Shown: positions 22,936 to 33,896, counted from the first letter of the stretch. The stretch: DNA of 64,000 nt from Ascaphus truei (GCA_036426205.1 CM071570.1:75939691-76003690); one strand, 5' to 3'. Translations and numbers: made by a program. Notes: generated by a model not told the origin, from the letters alone.

Positions 22936-23762
22936 AACGAACAGGGAGAAAAAATAACCTCTATGATGAGAGCACTCACAATGGCTGGGAACAGTTGAAC
23001 ACCAGATGGAGGACGTCTATGTAAATAAGTCTAAATGTAATGATGGATTGATTAAAAAAAACTTTAATTCGAAATTCAGATAAAATAAAGTCAATAATAA
23101 GGTATGCCTAGCAGGGAGGCATCACTATGACAAAAATGAGCGAATTAAAAATATTACAGTGAATGGATACCAGGTGCAGTGATCCCACTTATTGAATGCC
23201 GGTGGGCGTAGGTAATCACACTCATGTTAGGTGTGGTTACGTATCCACACTGTATATGCATTCACACAGTTGCTGCATATATACTCTTACATTGTTAGCA
23301 GTTTAGTGTGTTGCTGCAACTCAGCAATTCTTTTTAGGACCCCACATACTTACCTTGAGTCCTAGGAATTTACCTGATCCCTTTGTGATCACCTACGCCC
23401 ACCGGCATTCAATAAGTGGGATCACTGCACCTGGTATCCATTCACCGTAATATTTTAAATTCGCTAATTTTTGTCATAGTGATGCCTCCCTGCTAGGCAT
23501 ACCTTATTATTGACTTCATTTTATCTGAATTTCGAATTAAAGTTTTTTTTAATCAATCCATCATTACATTTAGACTTATTTACATAGACGTCCTCCATCT
23601 GGTGTTCAACTATTCCCAGCCATTGTGAGTGCTCTCATCATAGAGGTTCTTTTTTCTCCCTGTTCGTTTGATTAGCATTACCTGATTGTAGCACCCTTAG
23701 TCTAGCTGTAGCGAGGGTATTTTTTCCCTTTCCCCCATCCCCCCGGTTTTCCCTTGTTCATA
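22936..23762. mobile_element. Fold-back element with 14-bp target duplication
   Basis: The left arm (22,936-23,220) and right arm (23,384-23,669) are inverted copies of ~285 bp with about seven mismatches (~97.5% identical), separated by a 163-bp loop. A unique tail of ~93 bp follows the right arm. The whole unit is bounded by identical 14-bp direct repeats, TCCTTCTGAAGTTA, at 22,922-22,935 and 23,763-23,776. No transposase or RT frame and no good hammerhead core was found. The same layout recurs at 40.9, 54.8 and 58.6 kb. Confidence 0.88.
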
Positions 23763-23877
23763 TCCTTCTGAAGTTACCGAGATTTAACTTGTCCATCCAA
23801 GATTGATGTAGTGTCCAATAACCGCTGCTCATGCCCGTGCCCGCATGAGATATTTGAATAAACTAATCATTAATGCT

Positions 23878-24078
23878 TCAATTCTCTGGAATACTATTCT
23901 TCCAACATTTTTTGTTTTTCCCGTAGAAGGAGTATTTGATACTGATATACTTATAGATCTCAGAGACTCTTAACCTCTTATAAGAACTATCCTGAATGGC
24001 AAAATATATGATACCCACATAACTATAGGGTGGTCTATGCAACAATTCTTCATTGCATTTCTGTGCCACGTCTGCCAT
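23878..24078 (-). pseudogene. Forkhead (FOX) DNA-binding domain fragment
   Basis: The minus-strand frame starts with Met at 24,078 and encodes 66 residues. Residues ~15-64 follow the forkhead domain: RPPYSYVGIIYFAIQ (helix 1 start), then RLRVSEIYKYI (helix 2), then FYGKNKKCWKNSI (start of recognition helix 3). The family's usual RHNLSL after WKNSI is replaced by PEN and a stop, so helix 3 and both wings are lost. A one-base change would move the frame past that stop. The rest of a FOX gene was not found nearby: downstream is AT-rich DNA and upstream is ~130 bp and then a family A repeat. It could be a retro-copied or transposed fragment, or an isolated exon. VSEIY is reminiscent of FOXN/FOXR types, but the subfamily is not assignable. 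Confidence 0.75.
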
Positions 24079-24213
24079 GTCGGAAATACAGTGTGAGAAA
24101 ACATCTGCTGTACCTCTTTTAGTTAAAGTATGTACAGTAGAAGATCAGAAAGTACAAAACTACATTGTTTCAAACTAGACATTTCTAGTGACATTGTTAC
24201 ATTGTATCTTGTC

Positions 24214-25443
24214 TAGCCTGGGTCCCCAACCTCCTGCTGCAGCTGCGATTGGAAGCAGAGGCTGGGGGGGAGCATGGGGAAAGGTGCAGGAGCCTGTGGG
24301 CAATTGTGGAAGCCATAGGAAGGGTTGCCGGAGGTCTGTGGCACGCATGCGCAGTATGTTCCGTGAACGCGCAATGGCCCCATAGTTGCAGCGGCCATCT
24401 TGGTCCACCCCCACGCATGCGCAGTATCTCTATATAGTTCCAACGGCCATTACAGACTCACGCATGCGCAGTACAACAGCGCGAGCAGCGCCCATTACAA
24501 GAAAGGGCTCCAGCCCCCAGAAGGCACTGGGGCTGCTAACCATGAGGCGCTGCACAGCCATTAGGGCTGCCTGGATTCCCTGTTGAGGAGGATTGATACA
24601 TTTGGTGCATTGGAAGTCATTCCAGTCGGAGCTGGGACAAGGGTAGGGTAGGTTGTGTGTGCAGGGCGTCTGTGACCCCAGCACTAGGCCAGAGACCCCC
24701 TTAGGCCCAGCAAGGCCGTGACTCCCCTCAGTTTGTGGTTGCTGCAGGGACAGTCTCATTAGATAGGGACACTGCCCCTGTAGTGCCAGTGTGAGGGATA
24801 TAGCCAGGACGCGGCTGTAACCTGGCATTAGGTGGTCTAGGACCAGGTCACCACCTACAGATAAGAGACTATCTTTATGGTGGGACACTCCTGCTGGATA
24901 CCACCCAACGTGGAGGCGGACTCGTCGCTGATGACGACAGCGTGGGACCTGACGGCCGCTTTGTCTATAGTCGGCTCTACTGGGTGCTGGAGTACCCGGC
25001 AGGTATCATCAAGTGCACCAACTGTACACACGTTAGTTGTGGGCAGTGCTGTCTCACTCACTTGGGGTGGGAGAAGTTATTGTGGGCTGGACACTATGAG
25101 ATTCGTGCCCCGGCACCCAGGTAATGTGGGGATACTGTGTGGGACTATCGGGCTACATCTTATATGGTGGGGTGTCGCATCATATGTGTGTATTCAGTTC
25201 GTACTCAGTAAACATCGTTGTATTATATTCTGGTGTTTGTATTACTGGGTACATTGTCCTGTGAAGGGGTTATCCAACAATGTTAGGATCAGGCGCAGGT
25301 AGAGGCGCTGTAACAAGACAGATCACATACACCCCTGGCTCCCAGCAGCGAAGGCTCAGACCTCCTGTGAGCCACAGGTACAGTAACGCACCACACACAC
25401 AGTAGCCACCATATCTCCCAGGAGGTGTGGGGAAAGTGTGCTA
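24214..25443 (+). repeat. Family A dispersed repeat, copy 4
   Basis: It runs from TAGCCTGGGTCCCC to GTGTGCTA. The bases CTTGT occur at matching positions just outside both ends, hinting at a ~8-bp target duplication. It has three NRF1-type CGCATGCGCA sites (24,344; 24,414; 24,461) and a YY1-like GCGGCCATCTTGG (24,391-24,403), then the shared GATACATTTGGTGCATTGG, AGGACCAGGTCACC and GAGGCGCTG blocks. Confidence 0.82.
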
Positions 25444-25599
25444 CACTTGTATAGAAAAACGTGTGAAGTTTTTTGCAGGCATAGGCACATTTCTTCAGTG
25501 CACCATCTGCCGTATGCAATACATAAATCATAAAGGACTGTGTCTCAAGTAATTACCTAATTTTGGGAGACAATAGTCACGAGAAGAACAGGCACAGAG

Positions 25600-25665
25600 A
25601 CTGGAACCAAAATTAACCCAGCTTCAGTGCTTTTACGAAGCGACTTCTTCAATCCATTTTAAAAC
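25600..25665 (-). repeat. Degenerate hammerhead-like hairpin repeat
   Basis: The minus strand reads TTGAAGAAGTCGCTTCGTAA, a short hairpin in a position and style like the CTGANGA-stem-GAAAC motifs elsewhere in the window. The conserved core bases are not all present, so activity is not expected. Confidence 0.3.
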
Positions 25666-25805
25666 GATCCCTATCTTTCTTTTAGTTTTTTTTAAAAAAG
25701 CCCCACAATCTAGGATCTATTGCACAATTTCATTCATCTTTTCCACAAACATAAAAAGTAGGAATTCATTAGAATTGTTTAAAGATTTGTATTTTATAAA
25801 ATTGA

Positions 25806-26395
25806 AATAAAACTGTATTTATTTATTTAATGGCCCTTTTCTTGGCAGGCGGTAGCTGAAGTCCTGGAGAGGGTGGGACCTCTTCTTTTGGTTAGAGTTG
25901 GAGGAGGGGTAAGGGTCAGCCTTCACATGGGTGGTCGATTGGGACTCCTCTTAATCTTCCTCACACTGGAATTCTGACTGCAGTTCTAAAAGAAAACAAG
26001 TCATTCAATACACATTCTGCATCAGCAAACAGCACTTAGTACAGTATAACCCACAGAAAAAGATACTCACGGGATCAGTGTAGAGAATCCGTCAGTCCCC
26101 ATCCGGCCCATTATAGTTGCCTTCGCCCTCCTCCAGCTACCATGGGAGGTCATTTTCCCATCGGTGTTAAGTCTGGTCGCTGAACCATAGGAGCTTGTTT
26201 TCTCAGCTAGTGTACCTCTACAAAATATAAAGAAATAAGAGAGTTTAAACATAACAGTATACTGTATATATCATTTTTACATAATTACTCACAACATGCA
26301 ATTATTAGAGTACTGTAGGTACCATATTCACACACTTACTCTGGTACTGTAGGTAAAAGTACCATTCAGACGCAGTCCACCAGGTCCAAGTAATC
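25806..26395 (-). CDS. Possible three-exon mini-gene (unknown)
   Basis: On the minus strand three exon-like blocks have matching splice signals. Exon 1 (26,395-26,340) follows CACAG and ends at GTAAGTGTG. Exon 2 (26,217-26,071, 147 bp) follows the pyrimidine-rich ATTTTGTAG and ends at GTGAGTATC. Exon 3 starts at 25,985 after TTTTCTTTTAG. Joined, they leave one frame: an ATG at 26,365 just after an in-frame TGA, then through exon 2 (TLAEKTSSYGSA... to ...GFSTLIP), ending at TGA 25,963-25,961 in exon 3. That gives roughly 66 residues. Overlapping AATAAA signals at 25,818-25,827 would end the 3' UTR. The peptide is basic, Thr/Ser/Gly-rich and unrecognised. It may be a real small gene, a non-coding RNA or part of an unrecognised transposon. 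Confidence 0.35.
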
Positions 26396-28299
26396 CTGTG
26401 GGAACTCTTGGCACATGAATGTGGGGATGCACGGTGGGGACACGACAGGAGACAAATTTAATGGTTGAAAAATAAGATCATAAGAGAAAGGGGTAGTCCC
26501 AACAATAATATAAGCTATAGCTGCTACTTATCTTCACACATCTCACATTAGAATCCCAAAAAATATCTACAACTCCTAATATCCAGCAAGTTCAAACTCC
26601 TGCTGGTGCCTGATAATGATATCAAAACCTTAGAGAGTGACGTCCCTTAACCTGGGAATTCCAGGATCTGTACTCGGTTAAGGGACATCACTCTCCACAG
26701 TTCTGGAGCCATTTATACGGACTGGTTATGGTTAACTAAAGCATGTGTCTACTCTGAAAAAATATTTTGCACCACTGGCAGCATTGTAAGTGTCCATCGC
26801 AGGAGGCTAGTGCCTAAAAATGCTGAGAAGCTACTATTTATTACAATTAATGATACATATTACATACTATTCATTAATATGTTTGATACATATGAAAAGT
26901 AACATTTTGTGGATAATTCCAGTAGGCTTGAACGTAGATTAGGTAACGACAATGCTTACAGTGATGATGTTCAAGATGAAGAAGATGAACCATAATCCAT
27001 AATATTCCATAAGAACTGTGCCCCTTGTTGCCCCAATTATCACCCTCAGTATTCCCATACGTATTCTTATTATTTTTTTAAATAATCAAACACATTATTT
27101 TTATTAACATAATCTTTTCTAAATATATTTTAAAGGATATAAATACTTAAATACTAAGCAAAAACAGCTCCATGATTTATTTAATTAAATAAAATTTTAT
27201 CCAGAATATAAATACCATTTTTTTTAAAGAAAACAAAACAAAGGGTACATATTTATGAAAACCTATCGAGAAAAATACAGTAAATCCTTAAACTGAATTG
27301 GCACTGCATCTGGCATCGTTCTTGCCCAAACTGCATCCCATTAGCAAGTTAAATTGTACTGTATGTACTGTACCTACATCAAGTAGTATAACCAACATGT
27401 ACTGTATCATGTCAATTACAGTGGTTGCTGTAATATATTGCCCTTCAGTAAACCTTATGTTCACACATTTGATGTATGTTTATTATACTGACAAGTTTAA
27501 CGTTATTGACAGCTTAATTAGTTAGGAGAAACTAATTGCTTATCATATACAGTATATATCATGTGATCACACCTATAATTCATCATACCCACTCTCCTTT
27601 TAATTAGCAAAATTAAGTGGGGCAGAGGATGCAAAATACTTTGATAAACTGGACTTTTAAAAAGATTCTTTTAATGTCTGTTCAGAGCATCTTAATTGGA
27701 CAACATGGCACACTGTATATGGTGCATACTGTGTTAGACAGATTGGAATATTGTTTGTCTATAAAACCTGTAACATGTCTGACTTTTTAATCAAATAGCG
27801 TTAGCATAAAATATGTGCATGTTAATGTTTTGCACCTGTCTTGACATTTCATGTAATTGCACAGTAAATGCTAGCAAATAGATGAAGTGTGTAACATTAT
27901 TTCTCCAGAATACAGCACACAGCATAAATAAGAATATTATCGTTTCTATAGTACTCAGTGGAAGTGAAGGCTTTACAAAATGCAAATTTAGTAATTAAAA
28001 GCATTGACTTGTAATCAAAGACATTGAATCACAGAATATATATTTTTAATCAATGGTTATGTACAGCCCTAATAAAAACAATTACGCTCAAGTTTACATG
28101 ACTAAATATTACATTGTTTATTTCTAAACTAAAAGACATTAAAAAAATGTTAATTTGTTTAATGACCTACAGCTATAGCCAGCATAAATGTTTTTGGTAA
28201 ACCTGTCATGCGCAGTCACATGACTGCGCAGGTACGAACATTGGCAATCTGGGGATAATTTACTCCGAGGCTTGATACGGCATAAATACATATATAAAT

Positions 28300-28300
<1 letters not shown>
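26396..28300. other. AT-rich non-coding DNA with one short hairpin
   Basis: A hairpin at 26,633-26,695 pairs GAGAGTGACGTCCCTTAACC with GGTTAAGGGACATCACTCTC around a ~24-base loop. It could be a small MITE. At 28,206-28,228 a near-palindrome, TGCGCAGTCACATGACTGCG, is present. The rest is AT-rich with no supported gene. Confidence 0.55.

Positions 28301-28350
<50 letters not shown>
28301..28350. repeat. (CA)n/(TA)n microsatellite left of palindrome
   Basis: CACACA units pass into about 18 TA units ending exactly at the palindrome. A matching TA run lies on the right side, so the element may have inserted into, or duplicated, an AT microsatellite. Confidence 0.95.
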
Positions 28351-28355
<5 letters not shown>

Positions 28356-28734
28356 GAAAAAGAGAAAAGAAGCGCCCGATCCTTGTGTAAAATCTGATGA
28401 ACAAAGTTTTAATATCTCATGGACAAGACAAATGCACACTTACAATTTGTCTGATAAAATAAAGCATGTTATGGGACCTGCCCATGCACCAACTGAGGAC
28501 TCCTCGGTCTCTTCTTTGTGTGTGAGTGTCAGTATTGGCTCCAAAAAGGATGTTGCTGTCAGCTGCTGTCTCCAGGGGAGTAATCCTTAATGTTTGTGAG
28601 CATTCAATCTCCACATGCGGCCGCCATTAGCCTTTCTTCTCACACTTGAAACCGGAAAAGAATCTTCAGGCAAGTCCTTGCCTCCTCACGCTGGTGCTGG
28701 GAGCTGCCCTGTCACCGTAGGTTCACTGCCAGAT

Positions 28735-28778
28735 ATCCCTACGCGTTTCTTCCAACTCTGCGGATTTCATCAGGGGAT
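28735..28778 (-). ncRNA. Hammerhead ribozyme-like motif, left arm
   Basis: On the minus strand the order is: stem I strand AUCCC; core CUGAUGA (28,773-28,767); stem II UCCG/UGGA after an A.A pair; core GAAA; a minimal self-complementary stem III CGCG; cleavage dinucleotide UA; and stem I partner GGGAU. All catalytic-core residues match the hammerhead consensus. A two-base-pair stem III is typical of Penelope-associated variants reported to act as dimers. Activity is inferred. Confidence 0.7.
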
Positions 28779-29295
28779 GCTATATATTTTCTGTCACTTT
28801 AATATATATATAATTGGACACTGATACAAGTTTTGTTATTTCGGCTGTGTACCAAAATAAATTAAAGTTACAGTTAAATAATGAATATGGCCTTAAAGTG
28901 CAATCTACACTACCGACACACTTTATTAAGGGGCGCTCTCCCTACCGCTTGGGGTCCGCGGGGGCCCCGGAAACCCCTGCCGCTGTCCTGCGATCGCGGG
29001 ACACACAGGGCTCCCTGGGGAGCCTGGAGCGCGTGCAGGGGGGACGCTCCCGAAGACGCGTGACCGCGCGTCTATGACGCGCGGCATGCCGAGGGGCGGC
29101 CACTAGCAAGCCGGGAAATCTCCCGGCTTGCGGTACCGGCCACACTTTAATAAAGTGTGTCGGTAGTGTAGATTGCACTTTAAGGCCATATTCATTATTT
29201 AACTGTAACTTTAATTTATTTTGGTACACAGCCGAAATAACAAAACTTGTATCAGTGTCCAATTATATATATTAAAGTGACAAGAAAATATAAGC

Positions 29296-29339
29296 ATCCC
29301 CTGATGAAATCCGCAGAGTTGGAAGAAACGCGTAGGGAT
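29296..29339 (+). ncRNA. Hammerhead ribozyme-like motif, right arm
   Basis: The same motif as in the left arm, on the plus strand: AUCCC (29,296-29,300), CUGAUGA (29,301-29,307), stem II UCCG/UGGA, GAAA from 29,325, CGCG (29,329-29,332), UA (29,333-29,334), then GGGAU (29,335-29,339). Stem I is five perfect pairs. Predicted cleavage is after 29,334. Confidence 0.72.
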
Positions 29340-29708
29340 ATCTGGCAGTGACCTACGGTGACAGGGCAGCTCCCAGCACCAGCGTGAGGAGCAAGGACTT
29401 GCCTGAAGATTCTTTTCCGGTTTCAAGTGTGAGAAGAAAGGGTAATGGCGGCCGAGTGGAGATTGAATGCTCACAAACATTAAGGATCTCCCCTGGAGAC
29501 AGCAGCTGACAGCAACATCCTTTTTGGAGCCAATACTGACACTCACACACAAAGAAGAGACCGAGGAGTCTCAGTTGGTGCAGGGCAGGTCCCATAACAT
29601 GTTTATGTGATAGACAAATTGTAAGTGTGCATTTGTCTTGTACATGAGATATTAAAACTTTGTTTATCTGATTTTATACAAGGATCGGGCGCTTCTTTTC
29701 TCTTTTTC

Positions 29709-29713
<5 letters not shown>

Positions 29714-29757
<44 letters not shown>
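29714..29757. repeat. (TA)n microsatellite right of palindrome
   Basis: About 21 TA units directly follow the right arm, mirroring the run on the left. Confidence 0.95.
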
Positions 29758-29760
<3 letters not shown>

Positions 29761-31235
29761 GTGGGTGGTGAAGGCACTCAACAAAACACAAATCTCTCTC
29801 TCACACATTTTTCTTGTAAACAAAAGCCAAAACATGTAAACTTTTCAGAGCCACAACCAAAACCTGGAATCAAGTTCACATCTTTAGTGAGAACTATACA
29901 TAACAGTTTGTGAACTCAACTTTTTCAGTTTAAAAAAAAAAAATCCCCATCACATTACCCAGTTTTTTTTAAAGAAATGTAATAAAAAATAGCAACATTT
30001 TTATTTTTATAGATTGTTTTTTAAAAAGGTGAAATTTGCCACATTTAAAAAAAAATGGCCAAATGTCAGCAAAATGTGAAAATATGGAAAAATGTGTGAA
30101 CGGAATCCTGTACAGTACAAACATCTTTAGGGTAGAGGAACATTACCGGCTCTTTGTGTTATGTGTTGTCATGGATCTTGCTTTTAATTGCTTGAAGATA
30201 TATTTTTTATGACTTATTTAATACTAATAACTAAGGTTATAACAAATAATGTGGATTTAACACATACATAGCATCCATAGTGAAAAATACATTTGTTGTT
30301 TGAGACCTGTAGCAACTACCATGCCTTTCAATGCAATATAGCCCTCAGAATCTCTGGTGCTGATATATTATTTATATACATTACAGATCATTAAGCCATA
30401 CAGTTGAATACACCTGACATGCTTTTGGAGTATTGGTGTGAATAGAAAAAGGGAAATATCTTGTGCAACTGTGGAATAAATTATCCTCAGAAAACCAAAG
30501 TTCAATGTATGTGTTAAAGCTGAATGGGTTAGGGATTTATTAAGCAGAGATCTCATGCACATTGTTTGCATTTAGATATGTAGGCTGCCAATTGAGGAGT
30601 GACATCGTTTCCCAAGCATTCTGGGCCATACAGTATTTACTAAGACTTATTATTCCTTAAGAAACCTTCCATGCTTGAAGGCAATCTAAGCCCGGTTACA
30701 TTCAAGTCAATGGCCCATAAAAGGCCCTATTTACTAAGTGATGTTATCCCATAAGACACGATCCATGCTGGAAGAGATCTTTAAGCGTATTCACTTCAAA
30801 GGGCATAGAGCCTGTGCTGGACGGCGCCCTATGGAGAAGAAATGCTTAGCAAATCTAGTCGTATATCCACTAGCACATTAATCTTTCCAACCTTTCATTC
30901 TTATGGACTCCTTGTAATACCTATTCTGGAAACAAGGGATAAACAAGGTTCCAGAAGAAATCTGTCCGTCTGATGAGTGGGTCAATTTTTGATTTCAAGG
31001 AGTTTATTAAAAGAAGTGTCATTAAAGAAAAGTTACTCTGGTTTACAAAAAAATAAGTGTATTTCCTATATCAGAAAAATTGAAAAATCAAGCCCAATAT
31101 TTTCATATTTATATTATTTATTATACCCACCAAGGAATTGTAAATATATACTCATTATTGTATCTTATCATTAGATTTGAGAATGTGTTTTGTTTTCCAT
31201 TTGAAAAGTGTTCCAGTTTAGGTGATTATTTTTAT
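29758..31235. other. AT-rich DNA with a faint dispersed repeat
   Basis: At 30,630-30,860 two diverged copies of a block are seen (TATTTACTAAG, then TTCCATGCTTGAAGG or ATCCATGCTGGAAGAG, then a CATTCAAGTCAATGGCCC or CACTTCAAAGGGC segment). It looks like an old tandem or dispersed repeat. No gene recognised. Confidence 0.45.
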
Positions 31236-31510
31236 TTGTACTAACAATTGATACTATGAGACACGCTTTCGACAGCTCTCTCTTTCTCAGGTCAGCAACA
31301 CTGATTTACAAAAGACTCCATGACTTTCACTTTTGTAAATCATAGAGACAAGAAAGGCTCAGAGCACAGCGAAAAAAAGGCTGGGCTGGAAGCGGTTAAC
31401 GGTAAAACGTATTTAATAGGCATAATGCCAAAAAGACATACAGGTAGGCATTTACTCTGCACTATCGCAACTGGACTAACACGGCTATATCTATTTCATT
31501 CTTTATAGTT
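31236..31510 (-). repeat. Old dispersed repeat with GAAAGCGTGTCTC motif
   Basis: The minus strand carries CCTGAGAAAGAGAGAGC and then CGAAAGCGTGTCTCATAG. At its other end lies the GGACTAACACGGCTATATC segment (plus, near 31,470). This combination is recalled from a repeat widespread in tetrapods. The hairpin half again resembles a decayed CTGANGA-GAAA motif. Confidence 0.5.
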
Positions 31511-32554
31511 TGAGAAGACACCATTTTGGATTTTTCACAATGTTTTTGTTGTGATTATACAGTAAACTACTGTGCATTATGGTGACTTTACAGGAGCATC
31601 AATGTAGAAATCCTACAGTATTTTAGATGGTGATGAGGGGGGGTTAAATGAGATGGTGATGAATCCTACAGTATTTTAGATAATTGTGCTCTTTGCACGT
31701 TCCTATATTTCCTCTACTTAAATCAATGTTTTCAGGTTTGAAACCGCTAGTTGCTACAGTATTATCAGAAATATGAGGCATTAATTAAAATTAAGTAGAC
31801 AACAGCAATACAAACTGTTTGATAGCTGTCTACTGTGTATTTTGTTGCTGTGGAGAATAATCAATCACAGTCAACACCCTGCTGCAAGTGTCTACTGTAC
31901 TAGCAGTATTACTTTCTTTCGTCCTACTGATGTTCTTACAATTTACTGTTTCATAACAAATGTTCCAACTGAGAACTCTGTAGGGTTTGGGATCTTACTG
32001 TGAGCCTTCATTCCCCCTCTATTATCTTTATTTATTTCTATTCTTGGTGTCTCCTTCTTATATTTCCATATTTGGATTGGTCTCAAATGGATAACATTTG
32101 CATACAGTATGTGGATGAAGATACAAGGTAACCTGCTGTGTTCATTTTCCACCACTGGAATGACTTTTAACATATTACATGTTTTGGATACTGTGTGTGG
32201 GTGGTGTGCTGTGCAAACCAGCAGGCCTTAATTTCTGGTTTACTACAATGTCACACTTTTTTAATCACTGCACAAGTTTCTTCAATAATCATTTAATTGA
32301 TATATGTTTTTCTTCAACGTCTATGTCAATATCATTAATTGCCTTTGTTGTTTTATTGTAATTCCTAGATTTACACAGGGTTACTGCAATCCATAACATT
32401 AAACTAATACAGATTTTATATTGAAAAGTTTTCTTATTGTATAGTGCAACTATAATATAACATTTCTTGCTCTTATCTGATACTTTTTATTAAGCATATC
32501 GCTTTTGTGCAAAGGAGTCTTATCACATATGGGCATTGATTAACTATATAAGTG
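31511..32554. other. AT-rich DNA, nothing recognised
   Basis: Contains a short local duplication of a GATGGTGATGA and ATCCTACAGTATTTTAGAT segment near 31,610-31,680. No gene supported. Confidence 0.5.
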
Positions 32555-32728
32555 TAGCCATGGTTCCCCCACAACTAAAGGGACTACTGGTACTGCCGTT
32601 ATATGTTGGCTCACAGAAGGCCTGAGCCTTTGCCACTGGGAGCCTGGGGTGACTTTGTGTCCATCTCGGTTTAGCGCCTCCACCTGAAAGGGATAATACC
32701 AGTAATACACACACACAGGTGTGTGTAA
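32555..32728 (-). repeat. Family A 3' end, minus orientation
   Basis: Read on the minus strand it matches the family A 3' block (GGAGGCGCTAAACC, CACCCCAGGCTCCCAG, CTCAGGCCTTCTGTGAGCC) and ends GGGGGAACCATGGCTA. It is cut on its 5' side by an AT run. Confidence 0.65.
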
Positions 32729-32745
32729 ATATATATATATATATA

Positions 32746-33806
32746 TGTAGCCCCCTGTAAATAAGAACGGGCTACTTATCCTTCTCCTACTGGAGTAAGC
32801 CCTGGTAAGGGCAGGCGCCAGTAGTGACCATGGGTTTTCCCCCTTCAAGCCCTGTCTGGAGTGATAGAGGAGGGGCCCCCTGACTCTGTGCAGGCCTAGA
32901 CAGAGGGGAGGGCCTGCTGACATCATAAGGGGCAGGGCTGAACTCTATTTAGTGGGCTGCCCTGTGTGTGTGAGTGTCAGTTGGTTCAGTCGGTGGATGT
33001 GAGTTGGTTCTGTGAGCTCGTGCTGCGAGTTGAGTCAGAGCTGAGAGCAAGAGGTGGCAGTCCAGCATGCTCAGTTCTGTGAGGATGTCAGTCTGAGCTG
33101 GAGCAGAGTCTGGAGAGCAGAGTGTCAGGACTGGCAGTCTGTGGAGAGCCTGGAGGGAGTATGTGGAGTGATGTCCTGGAGCGGAGGAGAGTGCTGGTCT
33201 GAAGTGTAGTAAGACCCAGCAGAGCGCATGCCTGACCTGAGAAGCCCCGCTCAATGTGAGAGTGATATCTGTAGGAGAGACCTCAGAGCCCCTCTGAGTA
33301 GAGCGGACAGGACTATAGAGGTGGACCACTGCCCCTCACCCTATTTAGGGGGTGAGGGGAAGGACATCTAGCCTCCCCCCCCCGGTCTACCCTGTGGGGA
33401 GGAGGCAGGGGTATTGAGGCCCCTTTCAGCCCATCCTGCTGGGAAGCATACTTCTGGAGGAAAGGAGAGGAGAGAGAAGCCTGTACATTGGGAGCACTGT
33501 TTCTAGGAGCTACTCTTTGCATGAACTGCTGTATACTACCTCAAGTGTTACAAGACAATAAAGACACTGCTGCTGTTTTACATAAGACTGTGTGTGAGTT
33601 CTGGAGCATTCACCCTGGGACCAGGGTTCTTCCTCTATAAGGGTCCTACCCCACATCCCTGGGGATTATAGGGAATGGAGGCGCTGCACCGTTGATAAAG
33701 AATGAAGGTGATTACCCCAGAAGCCTGGCCCTGTTGTCCACAACACCAACGCGGGAGACTCAGGCCCTCCTGTTCCAAGCAGGTATGCACCACCCAAGTA
33801 CATGTA
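32746..33806 (+). repeat. Family A-related repeat, diverged
   Basis: It starts TGTAGCCCCCTG. Near its end it has GGAGGCGCTGCACCG, CTCAGGCCCTCCTG and CAGGTATGCACCACC, as in family A, then CATGTAGCC. A polyadenylation-like AATAAA lies at ~33,557. The body (32,950-33,500) is GAG-rich and non-coding. Confidence 0.55.
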
Positions 33807-33858
33807 GCCAGCCCTCACTACGCCCTAGATAGACATCTGCATCTGGGGGGGGGGGACA

Positions 33859-33862
33859 TATA

Positions 33863-33896
<34 letters not shown>

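Larger units (their letters stand above)
28351..29713. mobile_element. 1.36-kb palindromic element, Penelope-like ends
   Basis: The left arm (28,351-~28,928) and right arm (~29,147-29,713) are inverted copies of about 570 bp with scattered substitutions and small indels. Outer ends read TTAGAGAAAAAGAG and its complement, and both abut TA repeats. Each arm has a hammerhead-like motif pointing outward (28,735-28,778 minus; 29,296-29,339 plus). The ~220-bp centre is strikingly GC-rich against AT-rich arms and contains a small GCCGGGAAATCTCCCGGC hairpin. Identical peptides read on both strands are only a result of the symmetry. Related single arms occur at 140-218 and 44,190-44,600. Penelope-like retroelement terminal repeats are known to carry hammerheads, so this is probably a non-autonomous derivative. 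Confidence 0.8.

Noticed and set aside
28814..29262. The same short protein encoded on both strands
   Set aside because: It is the inverted repeat read twice. The frame is short and shows no domain.
30965..31000. CTGATGAG near 30,974 as another hammerhead
   Set aside because: No stem II followed by GAAA, and no cleavage site or stem I partner in range.
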